64,000 nt of DNA from Cryptomeria japonica (taxonomy: Eukaryota; Streptophyta; Pinopsida; Cupressales; Cupressaceae), in contig NC_081414.1 in assembly GCF_030272615.1 (NCBI RefSeq), positions 341,422,717 to 341,486,716 on the forward strand, written 5' to 3'. Positions 58,363 to 64,000 of this stretch are shown here, in pieces; within the stretch, counting starts at the first letter, position 1, and every line of letters begins with the position of its first letter. Under the pieces are notes generated by a model, which had not been told where the DNA came from, made no database searches, and was given only the letters and a program-made list of their open reading frames with translations. The position numbers and the translations under genes were made by a program.

Positions 58363-61254
58363 AAGTCTTATCAAGGTCTAAAAAAGGTTATGACACTTAT
58401 GATTTTGGGAAAACCATGCATTAAATGTAAAAGCATGAATGAGTTAAGAAAACCTAATGAATTAAGTTATGTTAGGGTTTTAATCTTTGTTCTTTCACAC
58501 AAAATACAAATGTGCAATAAATTGCCAATTATCAAATATGCTGGGTTGCTTCTTCTTATTGTTGGGCTTTCCTAGTTCCCCTACACCTTTGCACAAAGTG
58601 TAAATGTGCATGGAAACCCTTATTTCATGATAAGAAACTTTTGTGACTTTACTTAATGTCGTCTTTGAGAATATAAAATAATTAACTTCACGCCTAAATA
58701 AACTATAATATAATAGTAAGCCAAAAAATATTTATAAATAATTACAAAAGAAAGTCTAGTGTTATGATTTAAAAATGATAGCTTATCATATCAGAAAAAT
58801 AAAAGGTAAAAGAACAAAAAAATTGATCTAATGTTTTGCTTCCATATAAAAGTTGAATGTTATGATTTATAGATGTAAAATTCAAAATAATTGTTAAAAC
58901 GAACTGTCATCTTTTAATGCTAATTGTAATGACATTTGATGAGTAAACTATACTATAATCATAGCTAACAATATCAACTAATATACATGAGTAAATATAA
59001 TTCAAATTTATTCACAATTAATTTTTTAAATATTAATTTGAACTCACATAATATCATTAAAAAAATTGTTTTGAATTCTATTAATTTTATAAAAAAATTA
59101 TTTTGAATTCTATTAATTTCATAAAAAATTATGTGAATGAAAAATTTAGAGTAAAAATATGGAAGAAGAAAACAAGTACAAAAAACAACAACATTATGTT
59201 TTTTATACTAAGAGCAACAAAACGAGAATGTTGTCTCTATTACAACCACAATCCAATAGTATTTAAAAACAAAATAACAACAAACAACAACATTATGTTC
59301 TAAGATTCAACCTTACTTATAAACTTTATAAAAAAAGAAAAATCCTTATTGATCAATTAAAAACTAACATATGATATGATGACAAGAAGTAGCAACTATA
59401 CCATAAAATAGATGCCAACAGTTTTGAACCTTTTTATCAATAGTTTTGAACTTTTTTATCAAGATAAATAAAATAAGAAACATTTCAGTTTTGAATGTTC
59501 AAACTACAAGAACATCCAAACTACTAAAAATATACTCCAAAAATTAGCCCTCTAGAGACAATATTGAATGAATAATTAATTTGTGATGATCTCTTTGTAC
59601 GTATAGGTGGTGCAAGAAGAAAAGAAGAAAAGAAGAAAAGTATAGGTGGTACAGCAAGAAATAAATACACGTAAGAGACGTGAAAGACCCGCTGCAATTG
59701 ACATCTTTGTCCAAAGTTAAAACGAGTCTACCGACATTGTATCTGTAAAATATGCCAAACGAGTCTACATCACCTATTTCGTCATCCACTTCGTCACGTG
59801 TGTATGTAATATCACATAATACAACTTTCTTGACTTTTGAAACTTCCAAATTTTATGAAACACTTTCGTAAGTTTAACACTCTTCGGTGTTCTCTATTTT
59901 TTAAGAAAGTGAGCTTTTAAATTTATAATCTAAATTAAAGTATGGAGGAGTATTTTAAATATATTCTTGATCTTAAATTTAAAAAATTAAGAATGAGGGA
60001 ATAGAGTTATATAGTATATTGGATATTTTTTATAATTTTGTTTTTATTTCAAATTCAAAGATGAATTTGATTATTATTTAGATCTTATATTAAAGTGGAT
60101 AAATTTATACACAATTCTATCCAGTAGAATAATATAAGTCTCAATTTAAATGGATAATTTTATTTTGCATATATAAGAAATTCATTTATTTAATTTCTAT
60201 ATAATAATAATTTAATTTTAAATAGTATATTAATAGTAATAAATTTAGAGGGATTTTTTTAATTGTAAACATCTAATAATTTTGTGAGGAGTTTTGTTTT
60301 GTTAATATTGACACTGTATAATTAACATTTTTTTTGAGTTTGATAGCTTATTCTAAATCTAACACCAAGTAACCATTCTAAAATACAAACAAAATATTAA
60401 TATGTCAAAAAAATTTGTGGTGGGTGTTAGGTCCTAAAACTACTACTCACCAATCCTAGAACAATTTGTACCTTCAAGACAAGGATATTTCATCAAGAAG
60501 ACAAAAGGGAGGTTCATCAATGAAGCGTAGATGACTAAAGGTTAATGATAAAAGTGAATGCTATCTCCTAAACTTTGGGCTCAAGTTAAACTTGAGAGAG
60601 ATACTCCCAAAGTTGTTCTTAATATATTTCTACATCAACTAACATATGATATGACAACAAGTAGCAACTATACCCATTGTAAACTTGACCCCAATTATTA
60701 TCACTAGGTCAAAGCTAAACTAGTTGCAAAAAAATCCTTGTGCAAATAATAACACCTTACACATACACCTATGGATGACATACTATTATAATCACTTATA
60801 ATAGTTCTATTTGATGTTTCATACATAACGAAAATGTGCAACCATATTGAATATATGATTCTTTGATGATTTAGTAGCTCGAGGTTTGTTTCGTATTTAT
60901 TTACTATCTTACAATATTGAATAATAATTAATAGAAAATATAGTCTAATCCCACTTTTTATATGAATGGAGGTGATTCAAATGATGAAATGATTGACTCT
61001 TATTTAATGTGGATTGGTGCCTGCTCCATTGGGAAACAAATACAAAGCAAATGCATCTTGTAAATTATCAATAGAACCTGATTTGAATTCATATAAAACC
61101 ATAGATTACATCATGTACAATGGACATACTTAATGATCCATCTTAGAAAGTTACAATAATTTATGAGTAAAAGAAGAATTACTATTACAAAGTATTTAAA
61201 ATACATGATATATTGTCACACGTGAGTGCTAGAGTAGATGATTAATGAGGGTGT

Positions 61255-62062
61255 TGTTGGCATATGGACACTCCAATGAGACATTGTGTGTGATTGAAGG
61301 TTTTGCCATTGATGGCAACCTTGCAATCCTATGGCACCAGCAAGACATCATACCGGCAAAGCATTATTCAAGAAAGACAGTGCACCAGCATCAACAAGAC
61401 CACTTTACACCGACACCAGCACCGGCACAGAAGAAAAGATGTATACCGGCACAAAGGCTGACAGGATTTTTGATATGTAATATTTTGATTATTATTGCAA
61501 GCCGACTTGGCAAATTGTAAAATGACTCTTGTATATAAAGGAGATCATTATAGACATTTGTAGGGATAGGTAAGCGAGCATAAAGAAAATTATTAGACAG
61601 ACCTAATGTGTGAATTATAGGTCAAGGGTATATGTAAAGAATAGAGCAAGAACTAGTACTGAATCTGGCATTGGAGATGCTATTATAAAGCAGTACAAAA
61701 TATTGGATTAGTATAATCCTCATTGTAAGTCAGTGTGACTTCTCACTAAGAAATGTGCTCTAGGAAATTGGCCTTCCTGCATGTGCAGGCCCCTATTGTA
61801 AGTAATATTCTCTTATTGGCCAGTAAGTGAATATTGTGGGTTACAAATCCCACCAAGGTTTTTCCCACACCAGGTTTCCTCATTAAACATCTTGTGTTAT
61901 GGTGTTCTTTTCATGTGGATGTTTTTTATTCTATTTATTACATTAATTCTTGCATACTGGTACACTGTTACTTTATGTTCTGCATGTTTTATCTTAAGAA
62001 AATTTGAATACCGATCAGATACTGATTCACCCCCCCTCTCAGTATCTATGGGAACCCTAACA
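61255..62062 (+). repeat. 5' LTR of the Copia-type element
   Basis: The right end CCTAACA is fixed by the primer binding site. The left end is placed at TGTTGGCATATGG, giving TGTT...AACA ends and 808 bp. Without the 3' LTR the left border is inferred. Near the end it carries CTGATTCACCCCCCCTCTCAGT, the complement of which marks the remnants at 24160 and 24733. Confidence 0.65.
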
Positions 62063-62064
62063 AT

Positions 62065-62076
62065 TGGTATCAGAGC
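62065..62076 (+). other. Primer binding site (initiator Met tRNA type)
   Basis: TGGTATCAGAGC, complementary to the 3' end of plant initiator methionine tRNA. It is located two bases after the LTR. Confidence 0.92.
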
Positions 62077-62133
62077 CTGGTCTTCTATTTTCAGTAGCCT
62101 AACAGCTTGAGGAAGATCTTGACACCAGTAAAG

Positions 62134-63292
62134 ATGGAAAATCTGATGAAGCAACTTGAAGGAGCTCTTACTGACTATGATGCAGAGAAGTTGAAAAATA
62201 TCAAATTAGAAGATGATTTAAAAGTAGCTCAGGATATCATTCAGGCACTTCAAGAAAATCTTACTATTACAAGAAATAAGAGAAGAGAACTTTGTGAAAA
62301 ATTGCAAAATGAGAATGATGAAAAGGAATCACTTAATGATATGATAAGCAAGTTGAAACAAGAGATCATGACAACAAAAAATGAAATGCAAGATATGACT
62401 ATGAGATTTTGCAAAGAGATTGAGGACAGAAAAAAGAATGAAGAAGAATTGACCAGAAGACTAAGTGATGCAGCAAATGAGAACATAAGACTTAGTTATG
62501 AAAATGACATGTTGAAGACAGATTTGATGCATACTTAGAATGACTCGAATGAACTAATGAGACAAAAAGAAATCTTGGAAAGGGAATTGGAAATTGCAAA
62601 TCAACATAAAGAAAAATTCAAGAAAAGCTCAGAAGAACTTGGTATTTTATTGAAGAATCAAAAACCCAAAGGTGACACTTCTGGAATTGAATTTGAAGTT
62701 GGAGAAAGCTCCAATACTGCAAATACTCAGGATCACAGCAAACTGGCAAGACCTCCTAATACTTATAAATTCAATGGAAAATAATTTAACTATAATAAAT
62801 ATGGTCATAGGGAAAATGAATGTAGATCTAGGAATTATCAGAATATCAATCCTCCCACCAGTCAATACTCCAAATGCAACAAAGTTGGTCATAACTCTGA
62901 AAACTATAGAATGAATGTAAGATGTTATGTTTGTGGAAGATTTGGACTTTTATCAAATCAATGCAGAACACAAATTGGCATAGGTTATGGGAAAGCTATT
63001 CAGAAAAATAATGTAACTTGTTATGCATGTAACAAGATTGGGCATATTGCTAAATTTTGTAGAAGTAAAGGTACACCGGTAGACAACAAAAAAGCTAGCT
63101 TGAAAGGTAAAGAAAAAACTGAAGAGGTTAAGCAAGAATTCTCAAAGCAATGGATTAGAAAAGCTTATCTAAATATTGGGAATACTCCTCCACCGATAGA
63201 ACCAACAAATTCTCCACCGACAGGACAATGTGATGCTCCACTGGCAGGATAGAGTAGTGCTCCACCGGCAGGAAGCTCTTCATCTAATTGAA
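62134..63292 (+). pseudogene. Gag-like protein: coiled coil plus zinc-knuckle array
   Basis: ATG 62134 starts a strongly helical Glu/Lys/Asn-rich segment of about 180 residues with heptad-like spacing. A TAG at 62536-62538 breaks it, and the frame continues with ILERELEIANQHKEKFKK. After a TAA near 62782 come four knuckle-like blocks. Two are decayed (YNKYGHRENEC, YSKCNKVGHNSENY), one has GL for GH (CYVCGRFGLLSNQC), and one is intact (CYACNKIGHIAKFC). A Pro-rich tail ends in stops at 63250 and about 63290. The usual Copia gag domain (UBN2-like) is not visible before the coiled coil. RNA binding through the knuckles is the likely role. Confidence 0.7.
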
Positions 63293-63593
63293 GAAAATTG
63301 TTGTGAGGGTTTGGCAATCTAATGACACATGTGCTATTATTCCCTTGGTTAGAGAAAAGAAGTTTAAAATCACTTATTATCGGCAAATAAAGTTAAGTGA
63401 ATACATAATTGACATGCAATTAATGTGGTGGGTAGTGAAAAAGACTTTATAAAATAAGGTTTTGGCTCCATTTCATTTCACCGTGATTTCAAACTTTCAG
63501 AGAGCATGAAGATTTCCGAGCTAAGGCATTTCAAGCAAGAAGCAAGCACACTCCAAGCAATCATTCATCCAAGATAGAAAAAGGTATTTTATC
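63293..63593 (+). other. Spacer before the last coding stretch
   Basis: About 300 bases without a domain, probably leader for the following open frame. There is no splice or primer-site signal I can defend. Confidence 0.4.
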
Positions 63594-64000
63594 ATGGCAT
63601 CCACCTCTACAATTGAATACATAGCGAACCCTACTATTGTGGAAGTAATTAAAAGACCTAGGCCCGTGTTTTAGTTGGTCCCCAAAATAGCAAAGAAAGA
63701 TGATACCTTAGGTGCATTCTCTCAAATCCCTAAAGGTGTTGTATATGTTGAAGACCCTAGAATGTATATTCATTGCAATATTGAAGAGCTAAGAGACAAG
63801 GAAATCAAAACCATGTACAAAACTAAGATATGTGATGATAGCGGCAATATCAAAGCTGAACACAAAATCATTGAAACCCTAGGATTCACAGAGATCCTTA
63901 GTATTCTTGAATTTCCTAAGGATGTGATTAGGATACTATTAAGCAAAGTTTATGGAGAATTTTTCTGGTTAGATGAAATTCATAAGATCACCAAGCAAGT
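63594..64000 (+). pseudogene. Partial ORF of unknown function at the window edge
   Basis: ATG 63594 (MASTSTIEYIANPTIVEV) opens a frame interrupted by one TAG at 63672-63674 and then open to the window end. Recognisable phrases are GAFSQIPKGVVYVEDPRMYI and ILEFPKDVIRILLSKVYGEFFW. I do not recognise the family. It lies inside the Copia-type element where gag-pol would continue, but no protease or integrase motif is seen yet. It may be captured sequence or a nested insertion. Confidence 0.5.

Larger units (their letters stand above)
54693..61254. other. Unassigned DNA with scattered repeats
   Basis: No gene is supportable in this 6.5-kb stretch. It contains a GA-rich tract (56105-56265), an inverted-repeat block ending in TAGTG (56300-56688), a stretch at about 57000-57460 with Copia LTR-like ACTGGT/ACCGGT words, a TAC/TAA microsatellite (58287-58362), and AT-rich DNA from 58600 to 61250. 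A minus-strand open frame at 59544-59849 shows no family features. Confidence 0.45.
61255..64000 (+). mobile_element. Copia-type LTR element, 5' part only
   Basis: A putative LTR (61255-62062) is followed after two bases by TGGTATCAGAGC, the classic plant Ty1/copia primer binding site. A broken gag-like gene and further coding sequence follow and run off the window. Pol and the 3' LTR are not in view, so it cannot be said whether the element is autonomous. Confidence 0.75.

Noticed and set aside
58193-58381. ORF with Leu and Ile runs
   Set aside because: Produced by the TAC/TAA microsatellite.

Overview
This is nuclear DNA from a seed plant with a repeat-rich genome. It is AT-rich and has no recognisable low-copy host gene, rRNA, intact tRNA or bacterial-style operon. 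Almost everything that can be named is a transposable element, several of them nearly full length and most decayed. The mix (Tat-type Ty3/gypsy with a second RNase H, an L1-type LINE with a DUF4283 ORF1, a CACTA element and a Copia element) is plant-specific. A large-genome gymnosperm is a reasonable guess, but the sequence does not prove it.

Layout. (1) 1-5467: AT-rich DNA without a supportable gene; three tandem palindromic repeats near 0.8 kb. (2) 5468-16759: Ty3/gypsy element on the minus strand, with two 1.66-kb LTRs, primer binding site, polypurine tract and a broken protease-RT-RNase H-second RNase H-integrase polyprotein. A plant mobile domain (PMD) gene lies on the opposite strand between integrase and the 3' LTR. 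(3) 17061-23168: LINE on the minus strand, with ORF1, endonuclease, RT and RNase H, inside a 14-bp A-rich target duplication. (4) 24160 to about 26780: reverse-oriented Copia LTR remnants. (5) 30237-39060: CACTA element with a tnp2-type transposase ending in an acidic tail, then a second gene that appears to join a SET domain to an En/Spm-type DNA-binding domain. (6) 41577-54687: a 13.1-kb Ty3/gypsy-like element on the plus strand with 1.68-kb LTRs and a perfect 5-bp target duplication. It has no pol, one long intact ORF, and again an antisense, apparently spliced PMD gene. (7) 54688-61254: unassigned DNA with a purine tract, a CACTA-like terminus and a microsatellite. (8) 61255-64000: the 5' part of a Copia-type element with a coiled-coil and zinc-knuckle protein, running off the window.

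The most interesting points. The two gypsy elements share an identical 18-nt primer binding site and the same architecture, including an antisense PMD gene with a phase-0 intron at the same place. One carries pol and the other does not, so an autonomous/non-autonomous relationship is plausible. The SET-plus-CACTA gene is the second candidate for an undescribed arrangement. Splice sites, domain calls and target duplications were read by eye; nothing here has been tested by search or alignment software.
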